This document shows positions 53,926-63,239 of a DNA stretch of 64,000 bases, one piece after another (within the stretch, counting starts at the first letter, position 1; every line of letters starts with the position of its first letter). Source of the stretch: Actinoallomurus sp050942425 (GTDB lineage: Bacteria > Actinomycetota > Actinomycetes > Streptosporangiales > Streptosporangiaceae); assembly GCF_050942425.1 (NCBI RefSeq), contig NZ_CP192063.1, positions 5,022,001 through 5,086,000 on the forward strand, written 5' to 3'. The notes beneath the pieces were generated by a model. The model was not told where the DNA came from. It searched no databases and worked only from the letters and a program-made list of their open reading frames with translations. Both the position numbers and the translations under genes were made by a program.

Positions 53926-54183
53926 ATGCCAGGGCAGAGGAAGCGGAAGCGGCGGCGGGAAGAGCTGCGACGGCGAGCCAGGGCCGCGTACGAGGAGCGG
54001 GCGGGGCGCTGGGAGGTCGTCTTCCAGACCTGCGACGAAGCCGAGTGGGAGGACTTCAGGCGCCGCTTCGCGTCCGAGTTCGAGGTGACCGATCCGTCGA
54101 TGGTCCGGATCGACATGTTCTGCGGGCGACTGGTGCAGCCGACTACCTACCGGATGAGCGTGTTCGTGCCGGCGTCCGAATAG
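53926..54183 (+). CDS. Small conserved hypothetical protein
   Basis: About 85 residues. Starts at ATG 53914, GTG 53911 or ATG 53926 are all in frame and none has a strong ribosome site. A very basic N-terminus (GQRKRKRRREELRRRARAA) is followed by a small mixed domain with WEVVFQTCDEAEWEDFRRRF and IDMFCGRLVQPTTYRMSVFVP. Similar short proteins with a Lys/Arg-rich head occur in other actinomycetes, without known function. The basic head could contact nucleic acid. Confidence 0.65.
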   Translation: MPGQRKRKRRREELRRRARAAYEERAGRWEVVFQTCDEAEWEDFRRRFASEFEVTDPSMVRIDMFCGRLVQPTTYRMSVFVPASE

Positions 54184-54234
54184 CGCGATCGGGTCGCGCC
54201 CTGCGAAACGAGCGCGACCCGATGACGAATACTC

Positions 54235-54549
54235 TTAGTCGATCTCGAACTGCCGCTGACGCTCGGCCTGGCGCTCGAACTGGTTCTGCCGCTCCGCCTG
54301 CGCCTGCGTGTTCCGCGCGATGGCGATGTTGTTGTTCCGGTTGTGGATCCGGATGCGGAGGTGGTTGAACAGCTCGTTCTGGTTGGCGTTGAAGTTCCGG
54401 TGGTGCGAGAAGAACCGGAAATGGCTGGAGCTGCCGCAGCAGCCGCCGCCCCAGGCGGGAACCGACGCAGACGCGGCCGAGCCTGTGAACAGGGCCCCGG
54501 CGGCCGTGGTGAGGAACAGGCCGCCGATGATGCACGTCTTCTTCAGCAC
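54235..54549 (-). CDS. Small secreted Asn/His/Gln-rich protein
   Basis: 104 residues from GTG 54549 (AAGGAG six bases upstream). Signal peptide (1-29, ...GSAASAS). The mature part holds GGGCCGSSSHFRFFSHHRNFN, then an Asn/Arg/His stretch (HNRNNNIAIARN) and a Gln/Arg/Glu helix ending in FEID. No enzyme motif. Its build recalls the His-rich secreted protein at 1154-1588 and small exported actinomycete proteins of unknown role. Confidence 0.75.
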   Translation of the reverse strand: MLKKTCIIGGLFLTTAAGALFTGSAASASVPAWGGGCCGSSSHFRFFSHHRNFNANQNELFNHLRIRIHNRNNNIAIARNTQAQAERQNQFERQAERQRQFEID

Positions 54550-54918
54550 GTCAATCTCCTTTTGTCGGAATCAAGCGATAGCCGTCGCTAGCCGCGCTCT
54601 CCCGCTTTTCGGGACTGCGCTGCAATTTGTAGCATTCCCCGGTAGATTCCCGACAAGACAAGTGCAAGGTAAGATGGCAACAAAGGCGCAGTCCTGCAAA
54701 TCGGACCTATCGTGCTGTATAGCGGTTAGAGGCCGCATTGGCCGCTAGACCGGGCAGAACCCTTCGTCTGGCCGACCATATCGACGCTTAGCGGCGCTTT
54801 GTCCGATACGCAGCCGTGCTACAAGACAGGAAAAATCCCGACATCACGGCTGAAGCTCGCTGAGTCCTTTCGTTGTGACAGGCGACCGTCCTCCCTCACA
54901 CCCCCCCGCGATCACGCC
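54550..54918. other. 369-bp region without a recognised gene
   Basis: GC content is visibly lower than in the flanks. It holds the promoter of the small secreted-protein gene and the downstream end of the ABC operon. No tRNA cloverleaf, dyad of note or convincing ORF was found. Confidence 0.6.
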
Positions 54919-55875
54919 CTAGCCGAAATGGGCGCGCAGGCGGTCGTACGCCTCCGGTGGGGCGTTGGCGGCGTCGAGGCCGAGGAGGGCGGCGCCCAGC
55001 AGTGGGGGAGCCTCGACGACGACGGGCTTGGCCTGCGGGGCGAGGCCCGCCAGCCGGTCCTCGATCGCGGCCATCAGCAGGGGATGCCTGGCGGCGAGGA
55101 CACCGCCACCGAGGACGACCTCCACCGGGACGTCGAGCAGGTCCAGGCGGCGCAGCGCCACGGTGGCGAGCGCGACGATCTCCTCCGCCTGGCGGTCGAC
55201 CAGGCTCCGCGCGACCGGGTCGCCCGCCGCCGCGACCGCGAACAGGACCGGGGACAGCTCTCCCAGCCGCGCTTCGGAGAGCTCCCCGAAGTGGATCGCG
55301 AGCGCGACGTCCTCGACGCCGGCGCGGCCGAAGTGCGCGGCGACGGCGTCGGCCAGGGCGGTGTGCGGGCCACGGCCGTCCTCGGCGCGGACGGCGTGCC
55401 ACAGCGCCTCCTCACCGAGGTGGTGACCGCCACCCCAGTCGCCGGTCACCCGCCCGATCGAGGGGAACCGCGCGACCCGCCCGTCGGGGGCGACGCCGGC
55501 GCAGTTGATGCCCGCCCCGCACACGACCGCGACACCCCACGGCTCGGTGGCTCCCGCCCGCAGCAGCGCGAAGGTGTCGTTGCCGACCCGTACGCCGCGG
55601 CCCCACCCGCGTTCGGTGAACAGCCGGTGGAACCGCTCCTCCTCCACGGGCAGGTCGACGTTGGCCAGGTAGGCCGAGACGTGGTCGACGGGCGTGCCCG
55701 CCCCGGCCGCCGAGAGGGCGCGCGTGACCGCCTCGGCGACGGTGCCCACCGCCTCGGTCACGCCGTCGGCGACCGGGCGGAACCCGTCGCCGCGCGCGGT
55801 GGCCAGGACCTCGCCGGCGGCGGTCAGCACGGCGACGTCGGTCTTGCTGTTCCCGCCGTCGATCGCCAGGATCAC
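54919..55875 (-). CDS. BadF-type N-acetylglucosamine kinase-like sugar kinase
   Basis: 318 residues. ASKHA fold: LAIDGGNSKTDVAVL, LANVDLPVEEERF, VVCGAGINCAGV, GDWGGGHHLGEEALWHAVRAEDGRGPHTAL and VVLGGGVLAARHP. It is like GlcNAc/glucosamine kinases and the N-terminal half of the fusion protein at 42033-44015 (both share AVRAEDGRGP.TA). It is the last gene of the ABC/GH4 operon, with GTGA overlap to the glycosidase gene. It probably phosphorylates the imported sugar. Confidence 0.88.
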   Translation of the reverse strand: MILAIDGGNSKTDVAVLTAAGEVLATARGDGFRPVADGVTEAVGTVAEAVTRALSAAGAGTPVDHVSAYLANVDLPVEEERFHRLFTERGWGRGVRVGNDTFALLRAGATEPWGVAVVCGAGINCAGVAPDGRVARFPSIGRVTGDWGGGHHLGEEALWHAVRAEDGRGPHTALADAVAAHFGRAGVEDVALAIHFGELSEARLGELSPVLFAVAAAGDPVARSLVDRQAEEIVALATVALRRLDLLDVPVEVVLGGGVLAARHPLLMAAIEDRLAGLAPQAKPVVVEAPPLLGAALLGLDAANAPPEAYDRLRAHFG

Positions 55876-57134
55876 GCGTTCACCGCCCAGGGCAGGTGGG
55901 CGGCGTTCGCGGCGACGAGGCGGGGGGCGAGCTCGTCGGCGATGCTCGCCTGCCCGATCAGTGGGTTGGCCAGCAGCGCGTCGGCGACCCGGTCCACGCC
56001 GCCCTTCAGCGCCGCCTCCAGGGCCAGTTCCTCGTACGCGGTGACGTGCGCGATCAGCCCGGCGTACAGCGGCTCGACCGGGTCGACCGGCAGCGCTTCG
56101 GGCCCGGACGCGGTGATCCGGGCCGGGACCTCGATCACCGCCTCGTCCGGCAGGAACGGCAGCCGGCCGCCGTTGCGGAGGTTGACGACCTGGACGTCGC
56201 CGCGGTCGCCGGCCAGGGAGGCGACCAGGTCGACGGCGGCCTCGGAGTAGTACGCCCCGCCGCGTTCCTCCAACAGGGCCGGTTTCTCGTCGAGCGCGGG
56301 GTCGGCGTACATCTCCAGCAGCCCCTCCTCGATCACCGCGACCTGCTCCGCCCTCGAGGGTGCGTGCAACTGCTCGGCCACGACCGCGTCGTGCTCGTAG
56401 AAGTAGCGCAGGTAGTACGACGGGACGACGCCGAGACGGCGGATGAGGGCGGCCGGCAGCTCGAGGTCGGCGGCGATCTCCTCGGCGTGGTCGGCCAGCA
56501 GCCGCGGCAGGACGTCCTCATCGTCGAGGTACACCGCGCGTTCCCAGGTCAGGTGGTTCAGGCCGACGTGCCCGAGGCGTACGCGGTCGGGCCGGACGCC
56601 GAGCGTGGCGGCGAAGCGGCGCTGGAAGCCGATCGCGACGTTGCACAGGCCGACCGCCCGGTGCCCGGCGTCCAGCAGGGCCCGGGTGACGATCCCGACC
56701 GGGTTGGTGAAGTCGACGATCCAGGCGTCCGGTGCCAGCGCGGCGACCCGGTCGGCGATGTTCAGCACGATGGGCACGGTGCGCAGCGCCTTGGCCAGTC
56801 CGCCCGCGCCGGTCGTCTCCTGCCCGACGCAGCCGCAGTCCAGCGGCAGGGTCTCGTCGACGTGGCGGGCCGCCTGCCCGCCGACGCGCAGCTGCAGGAG
56901 CACGGCCGAGGCCCCGTCGACGCCCTCGTCCAGGTCGGACGTCGTACGGATCGTTCCGGGGTGCCCCTGCCGGGCGAAGATGCGCCGGGACAGCCCGCCG
57001 ACCAGGTCCAGGCGGGTCTTGTCCGGGTCGACCAGCGCCAGCTCCGAGACCGGCAGGGTCGAACGCAGGCGGGCGATGCCGTCGACCAGCTCCGGCGTGT
57101 ACGTCGACCCGCCGCCGACCACACAGATCTTCAT
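55872..57134 (-). CDS. GH4 6-phospho-beta-glucosidase-like enzyme
   Basis: 420 residues. NAD-binding VVGGGSTYTPELVDG, TTSDLDEGVDGA, GQETTGAGGLAKALRTVPI, VDFTNPVGIVT, LCNVAIGFQRRFA (metal Cys) and HVGLNHLTW (metal His). GH4 enzymes cleave by a redox mechanism with NAD and Mn. They usually act on phosphorylated disaccharides, yet here the importer is ABC-type and delivers free sugar. The kinase encoded next to it may supply the phosphate. The ATG overlaps the permease stop (ATGA). Confidence 0.9.
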   Translation of the reverse strand: MKICVVGGGSTYTPELVDGIARLRSTLPVSELALVDPDKTRLDLVGGLSRRIFARQGHPGTIRTTSDLDEGVDGASAVLLQLRVGGQAARHVDETLPLDCGCVGQETTGAGGLAKALRTVPIVLNIADRVAALAPDAWIVDFTNPVGIVTRALLDAGHRAVGLCNVAIGFQRRFAATLGVRPDRVRLGHVGLNHLTWERAVYLDDEDVLPRLLADHAEEIAADLELPAALIRRLGVVPSYYLRYFYEHDAVVAEQLHAPSRAEQVAVIEEGLLEMYADPALDEKPALLEERGGAYYSEAAVDLVASLAGDRGDVQVVNLRNGGRLPFLPDEAVIEVPARITASGPEALPVDPVEPLYAGLIAHVTAYEELALEAALKGGVDRVADALLANPLIGQASIADELAPRLVAANAAHLPWAVNA

Positions 57135-58027
57135 CCCTTCACCCCTGTCAAGGTCACGCCCTGGATGAACACGCGCTGTGCCAGGAAGAACACCACGATC
57201 ACCGGCAGCACGGTCAGGAGCGTCGCGGCCATGGTCAGGTTCCACTCGACATGGTGGGCGGCACGGAAGGTCGACAGGCCCACCGCGAGGGTCCAGGTCT
57301 CCGGTTTGGTGTAGATGAGCGGGCCGAAGTAGTCGTTCCAGGCGTAGAAGAACTGGAACAGCGCCACCGCGGCGATCGCCGGCCGGGCCATCGGCAGGAT
57401 CACCCGGATCATCGCCCGGAACTCCCCGCAGCCGTCGACCCGCGCCGCGTCGGTGTACTCCTTCGGGATCGTCAGCAGGAACTGCCGGAGCAGGAAGATC
57501 GAGAAGGCGTCGCCGAACAGCAGCGGGAGGATCAGCGGCCACAGCGTGCCGGTCAGGTGGAAGCGCGCCCAGAGGATGTACAAGGGCACGATCGTCACCT
57601 GCGGCGGCAGCATCATCGTCGTGATGACCAGGACGAATGCCAGCTTGCGGCCGCGGAAGCGGAACCTCGCCAGGGCGTACGCCACCGGAACGCTCGAGAC
57701 CAGCATGAAGGCGGTGGCCAGGACCGCGTAGATCAACGTGTTGGCGACCCAGTGCAGCATGACGCCGTTGTCGGTGGTCAGCGCCTTCCAGAAGTTCCCC
57801 CAGTGCCAGCTGCTCGGCCACAGCGCGCCGGTGAGGGTCTGGTCGGAGCTCATCACCGCGGTGAGGAACATGAAGATCAACGGCGCCAGGAACATGATCG
57901 CGAGGGCGATGGCGATCGCGTGGGTCGCCGTCCAGTACAGGAAGCGCCGCCCGCGCCGCCCTCGTATGCTGGGCCGCGGCGACGAGCCGACGGCCGGTGG
58001 GCGTACGGCGAGAGTCGTGCCGGTCAT
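57131..58027 (-). CDS. ABC sugar transporter permease (MalG-like)
   Basis: 298 residues, six transmembrane helices. N-terminal basic tail, then FLAPLIFMFLTAVMSS. The cytoplasmic EAA loop reads EYTDAARVDGCGEFRAMIRVILPMARP. AGGAGG lies eight bases before ATG 58027. It pairs with the upstream MalF-like permease. No ATPase gene is in the operon, so a shared ATPase such as MsiK is presumably used, as in other actinomycetes; that part is inferred. Confidence 0.92.
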   Translation of the reverse strand: MTGTTLAVRPPAVGSSPRPSIRGRRGRRFLYWTATHAIAIALAIMFLAPLIFMFLTAVMSSDQTLTGALWPSSWHWGNFWKALTTDNGVMLHWVANTLIYAVLATAFMLVSSVPVAYALARFRFRGRKLAFVLVITTMMLPPQVTIVPLYILWARFHLTGTLWPLILPLLFGDAFSIFLLRQFLLTIPKEYTDAARVDGCGEFRAMIRVILPMARPAIAAVALFQFFYAWNDYFGPLIYTKPETWTLAVGLSTFRAAHHVEWNLTMAATLLTVLPVIVVFFLAQRVFIQGVTLTGVKG

Positions 58028-58041
58028 CTGTTTCCCTCCTT

Positions 58042-58989
58042 TCAGTCGTCGCCGAACGCGTGGAACCGGCGGAGCAGGATCAGGGTGAAGAACATCGCGA
58101 CGGCGAACAGCACGAGGGCCAGCACGCAGGCGTAGCCCATGTTGAACTGCTGGAAGCCCTCGTTGTAGAGCGTCTGCGGGAAGGTGAGCGACGCCCCGTC
58201 CGGATAGCCGGGAGCGGTGGTCGTGCCCGCCTGGTCGGCGTTGCCCTGCGAGACATGCGCCGCGACCATCGCCTGCGTGAAGTACTGCAGCGTCTGGATG
58301 ACGCCCGTCACGGCGGAGAACATCAGCACCGGCGAGATCGTCGGCAGCGTGATCTGGCGGAACTGCTGCCAGGCGTTCGCCCCGTCGATGGCCGCCGCCT
58401 CGTACAGCGCCTTGGGCACGTCCAGCAGCGCGGCCAGCAAGATGATCATGACGTCGCCGATGCCCCACAGGGCCAGGAGCGTCAGGCCCGGCTTGGTCCA
58501 CGTCGGGTCGTTGAACCAGTCCGGAAGGTGGATGCCGACCTTGGCGAAGAGGCCGTTGATCGGCCCGGTGCCGGGGTTGACCACGAACACGAACGCGACC
58601 GTGGCGGCGACCGGCGGGATCAGGAACGGCAGGTAGAAGATCGAGCGCAGGATGTTCCCGCCTCGTTTGATCTTCGTCAGCAACTGCGCGAGGCCGAGCC
58701 CGAACAGCACCCGCAGCGGCACCATGACGACGACCAGCCACAGGGTGTTCTTGATCGCCGTCCAGGCGTACGGGTCCTTGAACAGGAACTTGTAGTTCTC
58801 CAGCCCGACGGGCGTGAGCTGGAACAGGTTGTAGCGGAAGAAGGAGAAGTAGACGGTCGCGGCGAGCGGGTAGGCGAAGAACAGCGAGAACCCGACCAGC
58901 CACGGGGACATGAACGCCAGGACGCGGAGCCGGTGACGGCGGCGGGCATGCGCCGCCGTCACCGGGCCGGCCGAGAGCACGGCCGCCAT
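58042..58989 (-). CDS. ABC sugar transporter permease (MalF-like)
   Basis: 315 residues, six transmembrane helices (FMSPWLVGFSLFFAYPLAATVYFSFF at the start). The EAA loop is YEAAAIDGANAWQQFRQITLPTISP. Located between the binding protein gene (two-base gap) and the MalG-like gene. The periplasmic loop after the fifth helix is longer than usual (HVSQGNADQAGTTTAPGYPDGA). Confidence 0.92.
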   Translation of the reverse strand: MAAVLSAGPVTAAHARRRHRLRVLAFMSPWLVGFSLFFAYPLAATVYFSFFRYNLFQLTPVGLENYKFLFKDPYAWTAIKNTLWLVVVMVPLRVLFGLGLAQLLTKIKRGGNILRSIFYLPFLIPPVAATVAFVFVVNPGTGPINGLFAKVGIHLPDWFNDPTWTKPGLTLLALWGIGDVMIILLAALLDVPKALYEAAAIDGANAWQQFRQITLPTISPVLMFSAVTGVIQTLQYFTQAMVAAHVSQGNADQAGTTTAPGYPDGASLTFPQTLYNEGFQQFNMGYACVLALVLFAVAMFFTLILLRRFHAFGDD

Positions 58990-58991
58990 CG

Positions 58992-60314
58992 TCAGCCGCC
59001 CGCCAGCTTCAGGGCGCTGTTGACCTTGTTGTCCAGGTCGGTGAGACCCTGCTGCAGGTTGGGCACCTTGCCGGGTTCCCACTGGTCCTGCACGAAACTG
59101 TCGAACTTGACGACGAAGTCACCGCCGTTGACCGTCGACGGGATCGTCGTGCTGTTCGGGTTCTTGAACACGTCCAGGAAGGTGTGGAACTGCGGTGGCA
59201 GCGTCAGCTTCGGCGAGGACAGTGCCGGGATCGTGCTCGGCACGTTGCCGAGGCCGTTGGCGAAGGTGACCAGCGCGTCGGTGTTCGTCGTCAGGTACTT
59301 CACGAACTCCCACGACGCCTGCGGGTGCTTGGCGCCGCGCGGGACTCCGACGATGGTGCCGGTGACGAAGCCGCCGCCGTAGGCGTTCTGCCGGTCGTCG
59401 TTCACCGGCACGGGCGTGGTGTCGTACTGGACCTTCGGTGCCTCGTCCTGGAGGAACTTCACGCGCCATTCGCCGTCGATCGCCATGGCGACCTTGCCCT
59501 TCTCGAACGGGTTGGAGGCCTCGAACTCCTGTCCCATCGAGTGGACGAACTTCTTGACGTTGTCATAGCCGTACCAGTCGAGCAGGCTCTTCTCCCACTG
59601 CAGGTACTTGGCGAAGCCCGGGTCGGTGGCGAAGTTCGCCCGCCCCTGGCCGTTCAGCCAGTTGACGCCGAAGCTCGGGGCGACGTGCTCGCCCACGTGC
59701 TCGTAGTACGTCACCGAGGGCAGGAACCCGGCGACCTTTATCGTGCCGTCCGGGTTGCGGACCGTGAGCTTCTTGGCCAGGGCGGTCAGCTCGCTGATCG
59801 TCTTCGGCGGCTGGTTGCCCTTCATCAGTGCCTTGTTGGAGTACAGCGCGTAGTCGTCGGCGAGCAGGGGGAGGGTGCAGCGGACGCCCTTGTACTGGGT
59901 GTAGGTCTGCACGGTCTGCGGGAAGACGCTCATGTCGACCTTGTCCTTCTTCAGGAAGGGCGTCAGGTCCTGGAGCGCGCCGCTCGAGCAGAACTGGCCG
60001 ACGTTGTTGGTGGAGAAGGACGAGACCACGTCCGGCGGGTTGCCGCTGCGGATCGCGTTGAGGATCTTGGTGTCGTCCTGGCCCTTCACCAGTTTGACGG
60101 TGATGTTGGGGTGCAGCTTGTGGAACCCGGCGACGGCGGCGTCGAACGCCTGGACCTCGTGCGGGGCGCTCCAGCCGTGCCAGACCTCGATGGTCTGCGG
60201 GGCCTCCGCTTTGGGCCCGGACTCGGTGGCGGACCCGCCGCTGCCCGCCGTACAGGCCGTCGCGGTGAGGGTGACGATGAGGGCGGTTACGAGCCGCCGA
60301 TGGCGTGGGAACAC
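58992..60314 (-). CDS. Lipoprotein sugar-binding protein (ABC family 1)
   Basis: 440 residues. Signal peptide with lipobox LTATAC (Cys about 21). Binding-protein motifs: TIEVWHGWSAPHEVQAFDAAVAGFHKLHPNITV, NPPDVVSSFSTNNVGQF, YALYSNKALMK, FEKGKVAMAIDGEW and GAKHPQASWEFVKYLTTNTDA. It captures an oligosaccharide outside the cell for the two permeases. GTG 60314 is the likely start. The ROK gene is directly upstream, 42 bp away. Confidence 0.93.
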   Translation of the reverse strand: MFPRHRRLVTALIVTLTATACTAGSGGSATESGPKAEAPQTIEVWHGWSAPHEVQAFDAAVAGFHKLHPNITVKLVKGQDDTKILNAIRSGNPPDVVSSFSTNNVGQFCSSGALQDLTPFLKKDKVDMSVFPQTVQTYTQYKGVRCTLPLLADDYALYSNKALMKGNQPPKTISELTALAKKLTVRNPDGTIKVAGFLPSVTYYEHVGEHVAPSFGVNWLNGQGRANFATDPGFAKYLQWEKSLLDWYGYDNVKKFVHSMGQEFEASNPFEKGKVAMAIDGEWRVKFLQDEAPKVQYDTTPVPVNDDRQNAYGGGFVTGTIVGVPRGAKHPQASWEFVKYLTTNTDALVTFANGLGNVPSTIPALSSPKLTLPPQFHTFLDVFKNPNSTTIPSTVNGGDFVVKFDSFVQDQWEPGKVPNLQQGLTDLDNKVNSALKLAGG

Positions 60315-60356
60315 TCCTGTTCTCCTTAACGCGGCCGGCCGGGGAAACGGTCGGGA

Positions 60357-61556
60357 TCAGGGTTGGCGAACGGTGTTGGAGAAGATCTGTTCTCGGGTCT
60401 CGCCGAGGGCGAGGTGGAGCGCGCCGGCCAGGACGGGATCGCCGCCGACCGAGCTGAGCAGCACTGGGGGACGAGGGATGGTCATCGAGTAGAGCTCACG
60501 CGCGACTTTGCAGCGCAACGGTTCCCCGCCGGCGATGGGGGTGTCGCCGGCGAGCACGATCAGTTCGGGGTCCAGGACGCTGACGATCGCGGCCAGGCCG
60601 GTCGCGAGCCGGGCGCCGAGCTCGCCGAGCCCGGCCGCGGCCCGTTCGTCGCCGGCCTCCAGCGCCGTACGGGCCCGGTCGACGATCTGTCCGGCGTCGC
60701 TGCCGCGGAAGCCGTGCGCGCGCAGCAGCTTGAGCACGGCGGGCGCGCCCGCGACGGCCTGTAGACCACCGGTGTTGGCGCGGCCCGGCTCGCGGATGAT
60801 CGGAGCGGCGGCGACCGGCATGTAGCCGACCTCGCCGGCGCCTCCGGTCGCGCCGCGGACCAGCGAGCCGTCGAGCACGATCGCCATGCCGATGCCGGCG
60901 CTGACCCACAGCAGGACGAAGTTGCGGGATCCCGTGGCCTGACCGTGCGTGAGCTCGGCCATGGCGACGAGGTTGACGTCGTTCTCGACGGCGACGGGCC
61001 GGCCGATGCCGTCGCGTAGCCGGCTGAGCAGGTCGGGAATGTGCCAGCCTGGAAGGTGGGAGGCGTACCCGAGCCGCTCGGTCCGCGGGTCCAGGGCGCC
61101 GGGGAGGCCGATGACGATCCGGTCGATCCGGTCGAGGGCCAGGCCGGCGGCCTCGGCGGCGCCCTCCACGGCGGCCCGGGCCCGCGCCACGGCGTCGCCG
61201 CCGGAAGTGCCCGGCGTGTGCAGCTCGAACGTTCCGGTGACGGCGCCGGTGAGGTCGGCGACGGAGGCCCGGATGCGGGCGCGCCGGACGTCCAGCCCCG
61301 CGACGTACCCGGCGTCCGGGTTGATGCGGTACAACTCCGCCGTGCGCCCCGGCCCGCCCTCGCGGATCCCGTCGAGGACGACGAGGCCCGCCTCCCGCAG
61401 CCGGGTGAGGAGCTGGGAGGCGGTGGGCTTTGACAGGCCGGTGAGGGCTCCGATCTCGGGCCGGGTCAGCGGGCCCCGAGCGAGCAGCGCTTCCAGCGCG
61501 GCGCGGTCGTTGATGGCCCGCAGCAGGCTGGGAGTCCCAGGCGTCGAGGTGGTCAC
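60357..61556 (-). CDS. ROK family repressor
   Basis: 399 residues. MarR-like winged helix (about 15-75: LLARGPLTRPEIGALTGLSKPTASQLLTRLREAGLV), then a ROK fold (GLPGALDPRTERLGYASHLPGWH, VENDVNLVAMAE, GGAGEVGYMPV). The CxCGxxGC zinc motif of ROK kinases is replaced by RANTGG, without cysteines. It is the first gene of the uptake operon and has a perfect dyad just upstream, so it most likely represses the operon until a sugar binds. Confidence 0.9.
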   Translation of the reverse strand: MTTSTPGTPSLLRAINDRAALEALLARGPLTRPEIGALTGLSKPTASQLLTRLREAGLVVLDGIREGGPGRTAELYRINPDAGYVAGLDVRRARIRASVADLTGAVTGTFELHTPGTSGGDAVARARAAVEGAAEAAGLALDRIDRIVIGLPGALDPRTERLGYASHLPGWHIPDLLSRLRDGIGRPVAVENDVNLVAMAELTHGQATGSRNFVLLWVSAGIGMAIVLDGSLVRGATGGAGEVGYMPVAAAPIIREPGRANTGGLQAVAGAPAVLKLLRAHGFRGSDAGQIVDRARTALEAGDERAAAGLGELGARLATGLAAIVSVLDPELIVLAGDTPIAGGEPLRCKVARELYSMTIPRPPVLLSSVGGDPVLAGALHLALGETREQIFSNTVRQP

Positions 61557-61578
61557 GGCGTCTCCGCTGCTCAGGCGT

Positions 61579-61599
61579 GGTTAGGAAACTTTCCTAACC
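61579..61599. promoter_or_regulatory. Perfect 21-bp ROK operator
   Basis: Arms GGTTAGGAAA and TTTCCTAACC around one C, ending 23 bp upstream of the ROK start codon. It is well placed to control the ROK gene and the whole ABC/GH4/kinase operon. Streptomyces ROK regulators bind sites with the same TTAGGAAA...TTTCCTAA core. Confidence 0.75.
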
Positions 61600-61742
61600 C
61601 ATGTGCGGGAACCTACGACCGTCGGCTCCCGGCGTCAAGACGGTGCGACGCACTCGTTATCGAACGACGGCTGTGTCGGCCTGGGCGCCCCGGTCCGCGC
61701 CCGCGCGGGGCCTGGAACGCCGCCGGCGGGAGGCGGCCGATC

Positions 61743-63239
61743 TCAGGCGGGTCCGCGGCGCGCCGGTGACGGCCGGGCGCCGGTCGGGTCCTGGCGCGGG
61801 GCGGGATGCTCGCCGCCCGTGGGAATGGGCAGGTCGCGCATGAACAGGAGCGCCGTCAGGGCGAGCAGTCCGGCGACGGTGCCGCCCCAGGCGACGGTGG
61901 AGCCGGTTGCCGAAGCGGTGGGGGCGGCCGCGGCGTGACCGCCCATCAGGGACTGGACGCAGGCCAGGCCGAACGCGCCGCCGATCTGCTTGGTGAGGGC
62001 GGAGCCGGCGGTGGCCGTGCCCATGTCGGCGTGCGGCACGCAGCTCTGAGTGGCGATGGTGATGCCGCCCATCGCCGGTCCGATGCCCAGCCCGATGAGC
62101 AGCAGCCACGTGCAGGCCAGCACGAGCGGCGTCGTGGCGTCCAGGGTGAAGAACGCCGCGGTGCCGGCGGTGAGCAGCCCGGCGCCGGTCAGGAGCGCGG
62201 GCTTGGCGCGGCCGCTGCGCAGTACGGCGGCGGCGGTGAGCCGATTGCCCAGCGTCATCCCGATCAGCAGCGGGAGGACCAGCAGGCCGGAGACGGTCGC
62301 CGACGCGCCGCGGACACGCTGGAAGTACAACGGCAGCAGGATCCCCACCGGCAGCGCCGCGACCTGGAAGAAGAACCCGGCGCTCAGCAGTGCCGTGTAC
62401 GTGCGGTTGCGGAACAGCCGCAGCGGCAGGACGGGGACGGCCGCCCGCCGCTCGACGGGCACGAGCAGGGCGAGCAGGGTGAGGCCGCCGAGCAGGGAGC
62501 CCGCGATCGGCGGATCGGTCCAGGACCGGGACTCCGTGGCGGTGGCGTTGCCCTTGAGGCTGAGGCCGATCAGGATCAGCGAGAGGCCGGCGGTGAGCAG
62601 GAGGACCCCGGCCGCGTCGAGGCGGCCGGCGTGCGCCGTGGCGGGCCGATGCCCGGGCAGTGCGAGGACGAGGACCGTCGCGGCGGCCAGGCCGATGGGA
62701 AGGTTGAGCCAGAACGCCCAGCGCCAGCCGGCGTGGTCGGCCAGCAGACCGCCGACGATCGGGCCGCCCACCATGCCGAGCACCATCATCGTGGCCAGCG
62801 CGGTCTGCATGCGGATCAGTCCCTGCGCGCGGCCGGGCGGGTACAGGTCGCGGATGAGGGCCATGCCGAGGGTGAGCAGGGCGCCGGCGCCCACGCCCTG
62901 GACCGCACGCGAGACGATCAACGTCTCGATGGAGCCGGCGAGGCCGCAGGCGAGCGAGCCGGCCAGGAAGATCGACAGCCCGCCGAGCAGCAGCGCGCGG
63001 CGGCCGTACAGGTCGGAGAAGCGCCCGTAGACCGGCACGCTGACCGAGGAGGTCAGCAGGTAGGCGGTGACGAGCCAGACGTACCAGGAGCCGCCGCCGA
63101 CCTGCTCGACGATGCGCGGCAGCGCGGTGCCGACGACGGTGCCGTCGAGCATGGCCAGGAAGGCGCAGCCCAGCAGGGCGAAGGTCACCAGCGTCCGGCG
63201 ACGCGGCGCGAGTGCGTCGTACGCGGCGACCGCGGTCAC
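61743..63239 (-). CDS. DHA2-type MFS multidrug efflux transporter
   Basis: 498 residues, about 14 transmembrane helices. Motif C and others: FLAMLDGTVVGTALPRIVEQ (DHA2 motif D1), GRFSDLYGRRALLLGG (motif A), GMVGGPIVGGLLADHAGWRWAFWLNLPIG (motif C). It should export hydrophobic drugs or metabolites using proton flow. The GTG overlaps the TetR stop (GTGA), so it is controlled by the TetR protein. It could be a resistance determinant, but the substrate is unknown. Confidence 0.92.
   Translation of the reverse strand: MTAVAAYDALAPRRRTLVTFALLGCAFLAMLDGTVVGTALPRIVEQVGGGSWYVWLVTAYLLTSSVSVPVYGRFSDLYGRRALLLGGLSIFLAGSLACGLAGSIETLIVSRAVQGVGAGALLTLGMALIRDLYPPGRAQGLIRMQTALATMMVLGMVGGPIVGGLLADHAGWRWAFWLNLPIGLAAATVLVLALPGHRPATAHAGRLDAAGVLLLTAGLSLILIGLSLKGNATATESRSWTDPPIAGSLLGGLTLLALLVPVERRAAVPVLPLRLFRNRTYTALLSAGFFFQVAALPVGILLPLYFQRVRGASATVSGLLVLPLLIGMTLGNRLTAAAVLRSGRAKPALLTGAGLLTAGTAAFFTLDATTPLVLACTWLLLIGLGIGPAMGGITIATQSCVPHADMGTATAGSALTKQIGGAFGLACVQSLMGGHAAAAPTASATGSTVAWGGTVAGLLALTALLFMRDLPIPTGGEHPAPRQDPTGARPSPARRGPA

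Noticed and set aside
54660..54760. Possible tRNA or small RNA in the low-GC region
   Set aside because: No cloverleaf, T-loop or terminator could be drawn.
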